Of a stretch of 64,000 nucleotides of DNA, positions 25,264 through 40,200 are shown piece after piece. Position 1 is the stretch's first letter, and every line of letters begins with the position of its first letter. The notes below the pieces were generated by a model that worked only from the letters and a program-made list of their open reading frames with translations, was not told the DNA's origin and made no database searches. This stretch comes from Tetraselmis striata. Taxonomy: Eukaryota; Chlorophyta; Chlorodendrophyceae; Chlorodendrales; Chlorodendraceae. Location: positions 248,001 to 312,000 of the forward strand of contig VCJN01000708.1 in the NCBI GenBank assembly GCA_006384855.1. The letters are read 5' to 3'. The position numbers were made by a program, and so were the translations under genes.

Positions 25264-26325
25264 TTACCATGCGCCAGGTGAAGGAAGAACGTTGGGGTCG
25301 ATGTAGTCCAGAACGACGTCGGAGCTAGTGGCCCAGCCGCTTTGGTAGCGAATGTGGGACAGTGATACTCCGATGGCGTTGGCCGCAGACGCTTCGCCCT
25401 TGCGAAGGCTGTGTGAGGTCCAGGAAGTGCCGGCGGGAGGGGCAGCACCAACAAGACGGATGGCTGTAGACACCAATGAAGTCCGACATTCTAGCGGCAG
25501 TCCAAGGTTTTGACTGCTCGCTCGGGGTGACCGCCCAGAAGTTTGTTTCAGCCAAGGCAACAGTAACCAGGGGGACAGACTGTATCGTGTCGATGAAGTG
25601 GTGTAGGACGGAGACGTGCAACTCGGGGGTGCTCTGACACCGGAAGGAGAAGTACGCGCATGTCGTCGGGTCCCCGTCGGCCGTTGTCGCGGTACACCTG
25701 CAGGGTTATGTTGTAATCGTCGACATGCACATTCCGCACTCGGCAGGAGACGCCAGTAAGTCCTCTGGCAAAGAACATGAAGTTGACAACCGAGGCCACG
25801 AGGGCTCGGAAGTCGTGTTGGTACTCTGGGGTGGGAGCAGACACAATCAGCTCGGCCTTTGTGACGAAGCGGTAAGCTACATCGCAGGCAGAGGAACTCG
25901 CAAAGGGCCGGCTTCCAGACGGCGCTGCCGCAGCATCAGTCCACGCCTTGCCGAAGTGAGGTGTAGGCTGTCCTTGGCGATTGGGTCGAGGTTGTGCAGC
26001 TCGAATAACGTGTTGATTGCAAACAATCATGTAGGGTTGCAATGACTTATTAGCTCCAATGTGCCCTCGCTCACCAATCCAGGCAACGTACCGGACGACT
26101 GTAGCAGTGGTCGCCTCCAGCCAACGGGCTGATGTTCTCGGAGTCGTGGCAGAACTCCGCGAGCTGAGAGAGTCTGCCGGCGTAGCTCTTGAGTGTCTGA
26201 GCGGTGAAGGAGCTGGAGAGCAAGTCGAGTGTCCGTTGTCCTAGCTCGTCCGAGCCGAAAGCATCCGGCAATCGAGATAGATCGCAGTGAAGCAGCCTAG
26301 GGGGCGACAGCTTCGGGCTTGTCAA
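25264..26325 (-). pseudogene. tyrosine recombinase, frame-broken
   Basis: Reading across at least three frames recovers a full tyrosine recombinase layout. A SAM-like core-binding region comes first (FTAQTLKSYAGRLSQLAEFC, then TTATVVRYVAWIGERG after a frameshift near 26,125). The catalytic N-part follows (VVNFMFFARGLTGVSCRVRN, carrying the first Arg). The C-part has SHSLRKGEASAANAIGV (the HxLR box), SGW and a terminal VVLDYIDP (nucleophilic Tyr). Breaks near 25,610 and 25,480 change frame again. With no intact frame this copy cannot make the enzyme unless the breaks are introns or sequencing errors next to short homopolymers. Confidence 0.75.
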
Positions 26326-26795
26326 TTACGTAGTGCGTCGTTTTACCGACTGAGTTCCAGAGGTGCGACTACTGTTTGCAAATTACTCGGCAGCAGCGGT
26401 TATATTCCCGGCGGCTGGCCGGTAGTTGCTGGACGGGTTTGCGGTAGCACCAGTACGGGTTTGCGGGGCCAGGTTCGGGTGGGAGGGCCGCCCCGCGCGC
26501 CCTTCGCGCTCGTAGCGCCTGTCACGCGCGTAACCTACACGCGCGAAGCTTGGTCGTTGCGAACAAGTTGTGACACGCAATGTAACAACCGACGGACTCA
26601 ATGATGGAATGGTACGGGAGGCGGTTGGTTGAGCCGCCATGTGCAGGTGTGCGGATGGTTGAGCCGCACTCGGCTGTAGCTATAAGAAGCACCGCACCGA
26701 GGAAGGTCTAAATGAAGTCAGTAAGGTGGGGGGATCAGGTATAGACACAGGGCGCTCATCCCGCCGTTGAGCTGCAAGGGTGCGTTCTGCGGCGG

Positions 26796-27685
26796 TCACC
26801 GAAAGGTGGCCTCGCAAGGTTCCAGCAGCTCCGACGAAAGGCGCCCCACACCGTCACTCGTGCTCACCTTCGCGGCCGCGCCACGCCCGCGTCCACCGCC
26901 ACGTCCTCGTCCACGTCCGCGACCTGCAGCCGCCATCCGAGTAGTAGCGGTTGCTTTGGCGCTGCTGGCCACTGTCGCCTCGAAGATGCGACTCTCGTAG
27001 TCCCTCATCAGGTCCCCAAAAATCGCGGAACCCAGATGCTCAGAAGCAGGCTGAAAGTGCTGAGCTCGCAGCACGTCTAGAACACCTTGGTCACCGTGCA
27101 CACGCTTGACCTCATTAAGCCTCCGTAGGACGAAGGCCAAACGAAAGCGAAACGCCTTGTCGATGGCTTTGGGCGGCGTGGTTCCGAGCTCTCGCGAGGT
27201 AGGGGGTGAAGTCCTGATTTGCAGCAGGGGCGTAAGGCAGCAACCTCGTCGAGAGCCACGAAAAGTGCGGCCATGTGGGCGCCGAAACACGACATCCATA
27301 GATACTCCTCCTGGGCCGGCAGACGCCGGTCATCCTGCTTGAGGTACTCGTTCGTTAGGTCGGTGCTCAGGGGGAAGAGCCCAGGCACCCTGCTAACCGG
27401 TCGAACGGCCTCGTAACCAGACTCTGCTCTCTGCAGTAGTTCTGGCACCGCGAGGTGGTCATGATCCTCGTCACTCACGGATTTTGCTCCGACACGACCG
27501 CTCTGGGCTAGCTCTAGCAAGTCGGGGCGCTCTGCGGCTCCCCCGCTGCCTGTCGGCTGTCCCGCAATTCGCTGCCCGGAACCGGAACCATGTGCTCCTT
27601 CTCCATCAACAACGCGCTCACGAGCCGTCAATTGGGCCATTGCAGTAGCAAGCTCTCGCATTAATGTACTAGACTGGGCCTTCAC
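26796..27685 (-). pseudogene. Gag-like protein of the YR element, frame-broken
   Basis: The first frame (27685 to about 27200) begins with a coiled-coil-like segment and reads LTNEYLKQDDRRLPAQEEYL. A second frame (about 27230-26796) continues with FRFRLAFVLRRLNEVKRVHG, SAIFGDLMRDYESRIF and an Arg-Gly repeat (GRGRGRGRGG), then stops. The frames overlap around 27,200-27,240, so one frameshift or a small intron separates them. The RG-rich tail suggests nucleic-acid binding, as in Gag proteins without zinc knuckles. Identification rests on position and composition, not on a recognised domain. Confidence 0.5.
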
Positions 27686-27860
27686 GTCTGTGTGTAGCGA
27701 CTCGAGCGTCGGCTAAACGACGGGTTCTTCTCCATCTGACATGGTAACGCACGGGCGTACGGATGAGAATATCACACACGGGTGCCGCGCCGGGTGTGGT
27801 CTTGAACAACCTGGGGTGACCTTGCTCGCAACCTAACAGGTTACGAAACAGTTTAAACAT

Positions 27861-28056
27861 CGTTGCGTGGAACGCAGCGAAAACTGGAAGATGGCAGGCT
27901 CAACTGTTATGGTTGCTTTTATGTCTACTCGAGCTGCACCCAAAAAGGGCGCAACGACAGGTGCCTATTTCCCGTCGGTACCACTGAGCAGCACTTGTAG
28001 CTGAAAATCGGTTATTTTAGGTCAAGGGAGGAAACCCCATAAACTAGTTTAGATCA
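27861..28056. repeat. right direct terminal repeat of the YR element
   Basis: Same orientation as the left copy. Differences include a GTCGG insertion near 27,975 and an extra TTTTA near 28,015, so the two copies have diverged and the insertion is not recent. Confidence 0.88.
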
Positions 28057-28191
28057 GTACATTACCAGGTACCAGACACCTCGTACCCTGCCCGCGCGGC
28101 CACAAACCCCGCCGTGGTACGGGATGATGCTGCCGTGTACCTCATAATGATGGGATGTTTTGCGTACAATTTTCCGAAATACATTCAGAGC

Positions 28192-28274
28192 CAGTCCTGT
28201 CCCGCCCCGGGGGCGAAAAAAAACATTCCCAGCAGTCTCATGACTTTTGTTTTTTTCGCCCCCGGGACAGGACT
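28192..28274. repeat. inverted-repeat hairpin element (MITE-like)
   Basis: Arms at about 28192-28223 and 28248-28274 are reverse complements (core AGTCCTGTCCCG ... GGGGCGAAAAAA). The left arm carries an extra 5 bases. The spacer is about 25 nt. One arm is found again at 35183-35210, so the sequence is dispersed. Confidence 0.8.
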
Positions 28275-32057
<3,783 letters not shown>

Positions 32058-33394
32058 CACCGGTGCGGGATGTCTTTCCGACGTGCACTTTTTATGACGC
32101 GGCAGCAAAACTGGGGCGTCGCATTCTTCCGCCTAATTTAATGGACCTAATATGTATCTTCGATAAACTGCCATTATTGTCTTCAAATATCAAGCAGCGA
32201 AGCAGGAGAATCTCAAAAGCGCTACTGGAAGAATTGCCAGCACAAGTGGGAGTATCAGAGTATAGCTGTAGTTCGACGACTGTACAGATGAAGTGTTGGA
32301 TGGAGGATCCATCCTGCATGCACCATGCACAAACCGGGTCAGATGACCTGCAGGTGAGACCATACAACAGCTGAGAGCGCGCTTCCATAGCTGTCTCAGC
32401 CCATGGCTGTGTGGTATTGCCTATTATCCGCAAGGAATTGCCTTTGTTCTCATGGCACATGGAAGGACTCCATATCGACAAGCTCATGGCTAGCGTTTTC
32501 AGCCATGCTTCAGCCCTTAAGCTAGCATATCAGTTTCAATGATACATACAAATTGCGTTGCATGGCCGCGCGCCATTACACGGACTCCTCTTTCTGCAGC
32601 AATAGCCGCCCTCAATGCAGCACTCAATTGAAGCCCACATGCCGGGCAAGTGACTTGTTCAAGCTGCCCTCGCATTACCGCATCACCGGGCGGAATAACT
32701 TTCACAATCGCAACCCTCAGCAAGAGAGGGTGCGACGTGGCTTCATATGAGCAGAGGGAATGTAGGTACAGACAGCGCAGTTGCTACCATCGCATAGAGG
32801 TGGCTAGGACAAATGCGCTGTTTGCTCTGTATATTAGGATTGCCGCACGGCTTACGCAGGTCATGAAAGATCTGCGCGAGGAACATCATAACACAGCCCA
32901 CGACTGATATCACGTCCACCCGCATTGGCCGGCAGTGCGGTTTCTCAGCAAACGGCGCAATGTCGCAGTAGCCCAGTACAAAGGCACTTGCAGTTTTGCA
33001 GTGGCACATTGCAGCCATTCTTGGCACATTGACGTTGAAAGGAAGTGTCCTAAAACTGGTGTTGGTGAAGTGTGCCCCCGAAGACGGTGCTCCCGGATGT
33101 CCTCATGCCATCCATCCTCGGTACTGGTTCACGGAGGCCAGCATGACTGGCATTAAAACGCAACTGCGAATGGCTCTCGGCCCTCCAGTTGCAACCAGGT
33201 AGCCGGTGGGAGCCTCCACAGGCACCTGCTCAAGACCACATGGCTGTGTTTGGGAGGAAGTGGCCCAGCTGGGGCTCCGGTGGGTTGCCGGATGCCTCGC
33301 TGGTCTGTCGGCGTGCTGCGGCTTGGGATGAGGATGACCTCCCGCACATGGGCATGCCATGCAGATGCCCACAGCGCCTGCGGTGTCTGGTTGA
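32058..33394. other. intergenic, no gene seen
   Basis: About 1.3 kb between the kinase and the convergent roadblock-like gene. Frames are short and of ordinary composition. No RNA gene, repeat or element terminus was recognised. Confidence 0.5.
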
Positions 33395-34652
33395 TCACAG
33401 CTCCAGGATCTCTTGAATCTGGCATTGGGCGAGCGACATGTGAACACCCGGGCTGCGCATCGGTCCCGCGGGGGGGGGGGGGGGGGGGGGGGGAGGGGGG
33501 GAGAAGCATAATGAGGCATAAACGAGATATAAACATCGATGCATTTCGAGTAATTGCGCATGCAATGATTTCTCACGCCAGTAACACAAGTGCAGTGGCA
33601 CACAGGATGCCGAATTGCTGGTAACTTGACGGCAGATTGTGCCAGGGTGCCCAGGACTTGCTCATCCTAGCCCGTACGTTTGTGTAAGTGAGCGGGAGCT
33701 CGCCTCAAATCACGCATAAGTGTTCATGCCACATAGGTAAGTACTTATGGCACAAAGCGCGGCAAAAGTTCAGAATTAGGCCTGCTGCTCCCCGTAATCC
33801 ATATGCTTTGTTCATTACGGGTCGGCGGCTGGCCGTATGTTGAATCAGTAGTGCTTATGTCCGCGGGGCTGGCCTCATGTCAGCACCTGCCATCAGCACG
33901 GCTGCGTGAGCATGGTGTATAATAGTCAGTTGCCGATATCAGGGAGGTCGGCATGCGCGCTGCGCCGGGTGCCCAGGCACGCACCTGCAGCAGCGTTGGC
34001 GCGAGCTGCGCCTCTAGCCCCCCCATGTCAAGCAGCTCCACCACCTGCGGCGAAGCCATGACGAGCGACACCAGCACGGCGTCGCCAAGCTTGTAGCAGG
34101 AGCACACGTTCTGCAGTCCCTGAATGCACCCGCCCGCTCAGCTCTTCTGTCAGACAACCCATCGACGCATCACTGAAGGAGCAGGAGGGTGTCAATATCA
34201 CGGGCATGTCCGCAGGGAGTCCATCACCGTTTACACACCTTGGCATGCACTACAGGACATGCGTGGTCGCCCAGCGCGGAGCCCAGAGACTGTGCCGCCT
34301 GGCGCAGGGCGGCGGCGTGCGGCAGCCTCTCCTCCACGGAGCGCCCATCCATTTCCTGGGCCTCATGCCCGCAGTAGAGCAGCAGCCTGGCCTCGCTGTC
34401 TAGCAGCGCAAAGGTGGCGATCCCTGGCAGGGACGGAGCACCCAACAATTAGGCAATATCCTCCTAGAAAATACACATAAATCACTGTTGGCTCGCAACA
34501 GAGGCAGCCAAGCCAAGGGCGGGGGGGGGGGGGGGGGGGGGGTGTCTCCCCGCACCTGGCAAGAATTCCTGCAGCTGCCCCAGCTTCTCCTGAACCAGTG
34601 CGCCTTGAGACTTGGACAGTCGGCTGCCCACGAAGCAGCAGCCGAATCGCAT
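33395..34652 (-). CDS. roadblock/LC7-like small protein (LAMTOR-type candidate)
   Basis: Minus-strand exons 34652-34556, 34423-34239, 34119-33985 and a very short last exon 33418-33395 (seven codons plus TGA) give about 146 residues with consistent phases. The predicted order is helix (ALVQEKLGQLQEFLPG), strand (IATFALLDSEARLLLYCG), long helix (AAALRQAAQSLGSALG), two strands (PVVHAKVGLQNVCSCYKL, DAVLVSLVMA) and an amphipathic C-terminal helix (LEAQLAPTLLQIQEIL). This fits the roadblock/LC7 fold of dynein light chains, MglB and Ragulator subunits. No subfamily signature is clear. The first ATG is within MRFGCCFVGS. The final micro-exon is the weakest part. A 22-nt poly-G run lies in intron 1 (34521-34542) and another of about 22 nt just outside the last exon (33472-33493). 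Confidence 0.5.
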
Positions 34653-37296
34653 CCTGCTTTGCTCTCAACTAGTGTTCAACCAGATTTAATTCTTGTTTCC
34701 GGGTCCCGTGAAAACAAGAATTCCCGTCGCACTCGCCCCTCGATGTAGCTCATCCGAATTGCGAGACCTTCGTTTGACAGATGACCCTCTCCCTAGTCGC
34801 TAGTCGCTAGCCCTTCCTGCGCGCTGGGCGGAGCTCCACCGGCCAGCCATCTCCCACCGCTCTTGGTCTAGGAGCTCCACGCCGCAAGCAGTGCACAGCT
34901 TCGGGCGGTCTGCCGCATGCAATCCATATAAGCTTCTGGTACCTGAGGTTGTTCGCAGCGGCCCCTCCACACGCTCCGGCCGCTCTGAGAAGCGACGGTT
35001 TTTTTATTGTCTGCCGCCGTGCTGGTACGGTAGCGACTAAAGGTCGTTATCCCGAGCGGAGGTCCGGTACCAGCAGTATATAGGTAAGGATAGGGACTCT
35101 ATCTCCTGGCAGGTAAGTGCCACGCCGGGTGCGGGGTTAGCGGTGCGTGGGCTTTGCAGGTAAGTGCCATATTCACTGGTGCCAGTCCTGTCCCGGGGGC
35201 GAAAAAACAAAGTGCCTTTGTACTTACCTGCTTAATTATTTACTCGCCTAATGACTAATGTCCGAACTATATTTAACGTGAACCATCACGTTCGTTCCTT
35301 ACATCCGCGAAAGATATCCTGGCAGGGATACCGGCTGGTAAACTAGGTACTTATACTCGGATAGTCGGATGGTGTCGTCCCGTCCGGCTTCATTATTTCC
35401 TACGTACTACTAAGGATTATTTATGTCCTATGTTTCAAGTTTTCCTGTCTTCATTGGATTCACAGGCCGGTAGAATCTGGCGGGCGCGTAACTAACTCGT
35501 TACCTCTCGTCAGACGTCAGCACAATGCAGCCCCCGCCCGCGCGCACAAATAGCACAATATAAACTACAGGTTCTCGTGCTACTCGTATTGTTGATATGG
35601 TACGTCAGTGGTCGCTAGTTGCTGCTGCTAGAAGTCGCTTACCTGTACGGTATACCGGTACTGTACAGTAGTAGCAGGCTCAATTCTTTATACGAATATG
35701 TATTATCCATAGATAAGGATGATTACCGGTACTTCCTGATCGCTTTTTGCAGGTAGCTCATGTAACTGGTACCATTTAATCCTTACTAATACCGGTAGCG
35801 CCACAGCAGTATTGCTAAGCACAGCATTGAGAATATAATTAATTACATGAGCCAGCAGCAGAGGGCGATATCAGGGAATCACCAAAAAAAACAGCATATT
35901 AGCATGCATCTTAATCACGCAGTGCTGAGCGTGACACCGCGCGAACATCCACTTCCATGCCACCACTTCGGCGCTCTTCAACAACAGAGGTGCCGGCTCG
36001 CAAAGTCGCGCGAGAGACAGCTCTGCGTACACCCTTGCGCTGGAAAGGAAAGATAAGCATTATTCGCGCTTTGGGTTTGTGGAGGAACAGTGGCCGGGTG
36101 AGCTCGCCTGCCAGCTCGCCGAGTCCCCGGCGTGCCAATCGATTACATTCACCCTGCTCAACACACCGTGAACGACATCGACACAGCGGATGCACACACG
36201 ATAGCTGCGCACACGTTCGGATCGCACACTTGCCCTCAGAAGCACCGCTTCCAATCTTAGTCCACCTTGTCATTCCGGCGCGCGTGGCCCTGTGGGAGGG
36301 GGGCGAGCAGGGAAGATCGTGTCCTGGCTGCGGAGCTACTTTCGCCCGCCGTGTGATCGTGCATGCCGCTTTATGTCGGCGCTGTACGGGTTAGCCGCGG
36401 GTTTCGTCCCGGTTGTCCAGCGGGCGGCACCACTGCCGTGGCCCCAGCGTAAAATGCAGCACAGGGGAGCGGCTTCCGCTGGATCCAACCCGCCACCCAC
36501 CAATACCCGTAGGGCGCATGCTCGTGCTCGCACATGCCACTGCACGCGTCAGCGGCTGGCATCGGCGGCGCGACGGTGGCGGCGAGAAGGTGGCTGCCGA
36601 GAAGAGCAGCCATCCCGCCACCTCTGTGCGGCCCAAGAGGCCGACCCCGTGTCTCGTTCCCGTGCCCCGGTAGAGCGCGCCCAGGGGGGGGGGGGGGGGG
36701 GGCTGTCTGGCGTGTTGCGTCAATCAGTGACCGAAGCAGCGCGCGAACTAGAGACCCGCCGACGATATACTCTCGGGGGGGGGGGGGGGGGGGGGGCGAC
36801 GGCCGCCGAGGCAAGAGCCGGCGTCGTCCCGAGTGTGTAGCGAGTAGGGGGGTAAGAGTGGGGGCTGAGGGGGTGCAGATTCATACCGATCCGGATGTCA
36901 GGCTGCTTGTCGAGTGGTATTGCCGGTGGGCGGAAGTTGCCGATAAGTTGAACGGTAGCTGTTTAAACAAGTTTCCGGGGGCGGGAAAGGTGGATTCATT
37001 CCGATACTTGGCGTGTCAGTGCATTATCTTGCGACCAGTGAATTTTCTCGAGCAATCCCAGTGCCCCTTCGCAATCGCCTCCCACCACCCCTCTCTTGCC
37101 CCCCCTTCTGTTGCCGCGATGGCCGTATTTGCGTGTTTCTGTTAGGCTTCAGTTCTAGCTAATAGGCAGCAGCAATGGCCATACTTTGATGGATTCACGA
37201 GGTGGTTGATACGTATGCTGCTTGCTGGCCCAGCTGACAGGTGGAACCAGCACAGCTTGAAAACATCCGGGCAGCGCCAGGCCCCCACCCCCAAGC
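34653..37296. other. intergenic, no gene supported
   Basis: About 2.6 kb. The AT-rich middle (34.98-35.9 kb) is rich in GTAC/CCGGTA motifs and has no frame. The second half has G-runs (36685-36702, 36776-36796) and ORFs of biased composition. One frame near 36,310 shows CPGCGATF...HAALCRRC, a lone possible zinc-ligand pattern, but there is no supporting gene structure. Confidence 0.45.
35183..35210. repeat. solo arm of the 28.2-kb hairpin repeat
   Basis: About 28 nt matching the right arm of the hairpin at 28192-28274, including GTCCCGGGGGCGAAAAAA, with one base fewer in the A-run. No partner arm was seen nearby. Confidence 0.7.
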
Positions 37297-40200
37297 ATGG
37301 CGACATCGCTGCTGCACCAAGCGGCAGCGCATGGCGCACTCGACGAGGTGCGCCTTGCCGCCAAGGCCTCCAATGTCAACGAGCCTGATGCCAACGGCCA
37401 AACCGCGCTTCACCACGCTGCCCGCGGTGGCAACCCTGATGTGGTCAAGTACCTCCTCAGTATTGGCGCCCGTGCTGACGTCACTGACAAGGTGCGCTGC
37501 GCGCATGACAACCTGTCCCTCTATCACGGGATGTATGGCCATGCGGAAGTGGCATAATAATGACGCGCGCCCGCATATGCCCGACGCAGGCGGGACGGTC
37601 GCCCACTATGACCGCTGCTCTGCAGCAGAATGAGGAAGCCATGGGAATCCTGCTGGGGTGGCCCACGTCCAAGAACCAGCCGCAGGCTGCCGGCCGCCCT
37701 GCCGTGCGCAACGAGCACCGCGTCTCAGCGCCACTCCCCACCTGGAAGAACGGCGATGACAGCGCCTCCGCGGAGGTGAGCAATTACCCGTATAGGCCAC
37801 AGTCCTGCGTGATGTGACGGCCGGTGATTGCCATGGCTGAGGGACGCCTGTGCCAGCAGGTGATGCGCTCCCTGGACTCGCTCAGCGGTGGCTGGACCGA
37901 GCTGCAGCATGCGGCGCATGACGGCGCACTAGCCGATGTGGCGGAGCTGCTCGCATGTGGCGCCAACCCCAATCACGGCGACAAGGTGAGATCATGCCGC
38001 ACGGCAGCAACGAAAGGGGGGGAGGGGGGGGGGGGGGGGGGGCGCTATGTTCCCGATTGTCCCCCATTCTTGCACTCAGTACGAATAACCCTGCCGGTTG
38101 CTGATGGGAAGCTTTACTTGATCCCTCTCAATGTGCTGCATACAGAGATAATTCTTTTGGTTCGCTTTATATGAAGTAACTTGACAGTTGAATCAGCGAT
38201 GCGTCGATTTTTCAGAAAATTTTAAAAGAACGGATTCTATATCACTGGCCTACAGTTCCATGAATTGCATTGCCAGCGCTTTGAAGTAGTCGCTACCAGA
38301 GTTTTTTTCCCATTACCAGCAGCGAGTAGCGAGTACCAGTACCATTACCTCCCAACCGTGAGATCGTTATCGGACGGCTGTGTAATTAAGGACCGTGGGC
38401 GGGCGGGTGGGTGGGTGGGTGGGTGGATTATAGTACTTAGTAGTACATGCCAGTAGATAAGCGCTTTAGTCATGCACCTATAGCCCTATAGGCCCGATCC
38501 GCTGCACAATACGGGTACCCGTACGGCAATAAAGCTCACCGCCGAAAAATTGACGCTTCGCTGGAATACCGTTTTTGGCAGAGGGAAAGCTGTGCTTATC
38601 TCAACATTCATACAAATACACCAGGAATACGGCACAGAATCATCGACGCGACAGTGCAAAACAATGTTCAGGAACCCAACTAGATGCCAGAGGTGGTAGC
38701 AGGGATCATAAACGTATAAGGGATGAGCAGTAATCAATGCTTCATTAAGAGAGCTGTGTTTTTGATACATTGCGTACCATCAATAGCATAATATGACGTT
38801 GCATCAGGTAGCCAATCCCCGCGTATGAGCAAACACTGCCTGCTTTGGAGTTGTGTTCCTTGCTGGATTGCTGTGGTCCTGCAAGTGAGCTGGGTAGAGG
38901 CAGAGGGGACTGCACCAATACGGTCAGTGACGCCCCGCTGCGCCTGTTTCTCCTCTCAGCACGGGCGCACCGCGCTGCACCTGGCCGCGGCGGAGGGGCA
39001 CGCGGCAGTGGTCCAGAAGCTACTGGACTACGGCGCCAACGCGGCCGCGGTGACCAAAGACGGCCGCAGCGCGGTGGAGCTGGCCGCCGGCGCAGGCCAG
39101 CGCGAGGTGCTGCATGTCCTGGGCCAGCATGGCTCCCTGGAGGACGGCGCACTGCGCCTGCGTGGCGGAGCCGGTGCCACAGACATGGTGCGCAGCCTGC
39201 ATCTCAACCCTTCCTAGGAAGCACGCACTCCCATGCAAACAGTGCATCAATACGGCCTCTCCCTCTATGATCTTTGCACTGCGCAGGGAAATGCAGTTGG
39301 AAAAACAGATGCGCGACTATTCTCTTTGAAGCGTAATAACCAGGATCACTTGGGCGCATCTCTGCGATGTCGATGCCATCCACTTTTGGAACTTTTGCCA
39401 GCTACACTTGATGCTGTTCTGCCAACGGTTGCACAATGATTACTTGCAAGCACGACGTAGGGCAGTCATGTTGCTGCGATTCAGTGAGAGCGTTGATCAT
39501 CCACCTGCTTTGGCGAGTCAGGCGCACGGCTCTCGCAATATCTTTCATCACGCGTGCATCATGAAGGTCTCAGCGCAACATATGACCGTGCTCCAGAGGT
39601 GCTCCTGAACAACGTGCTGCTTGCCGGGCTCTGCAGGACTTTTACCGAGGCAGGGCCAAGAACTTTGCGCGTAAAACGACCACCACCATCGAGGAAACCC
39701 GCTCCTCCTCCGCTGGCCGTTACCCGCTGCATGACGCTGCGGGACGGACGGCGCCGCCGAAGCCGGCCAAGCTCATGAACCTGCTTGACGGAGAGTGCAA
39801 CGTGGACGAAAAGGATGAGGTACCCCCCCCCCTTCCCCGTGTTTGATGCGCATCCTGATTAATAAGCGTGCGCTTACAGCGATTACCTGGAACCTCCAGC
39901 AAGATACTTATTGAAATGACCAAGCTGTCATCGCGCCGCCAGGAAGACCTTGGTGGTCAAGTTCTCCTGCGTACTCTGGCCGGTTGATCTGACTGTGTCG
40001 ACCCTGCGCCGTGTCCTCTTTCCACAGAGCGGATGCACACCACTGCATTACGCTGCCGCCGCCGGCGACGAGTCATGCATCTCAGCCCTCATTGCCGCGG
40101 GCGCCGAGAAAGCGCCGCGCGACAAGGACGGCAGCACCCCGCTGCACTACGCGGCCGTCAATGGAAAGTACAAGGCGGTGCGCGACCTCCTCCGGCGGAA

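Larger units (their letters stand above)
24911..28056 (-). mobile_element. tyrosine-recombinase element (DIRS/Ngaro-like or Crypton-like), degenerate
   Basis: About 3.15 kb bounded by direct repeats 24911-25097 and 27861-28056. The repeats are highly similar, with a few substitutions and small insertions. Inside, on the minus strand, lie a Gag-like gene with an RGRG-rich end (27685-26796) and a tyrosine recombinase (26325-25264). The order Gag then YR and the flanking direct repeats recall Ngaro/DIRS retroelements. The gap between them (about 470 bp) is too small for a reverse transcriptase/RNase H, and no such motif was seen. It could be an internally deleted DIRS-type copy or a YR transposon of another class. 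Several frameshifts indicate it is inactive. Confidence 0.7.

Noticed and set aside
26326-26795. reverse transcriptase between Gag and YR
   Set aside because: No YxDD-like motif in any frame, and the space is too small.
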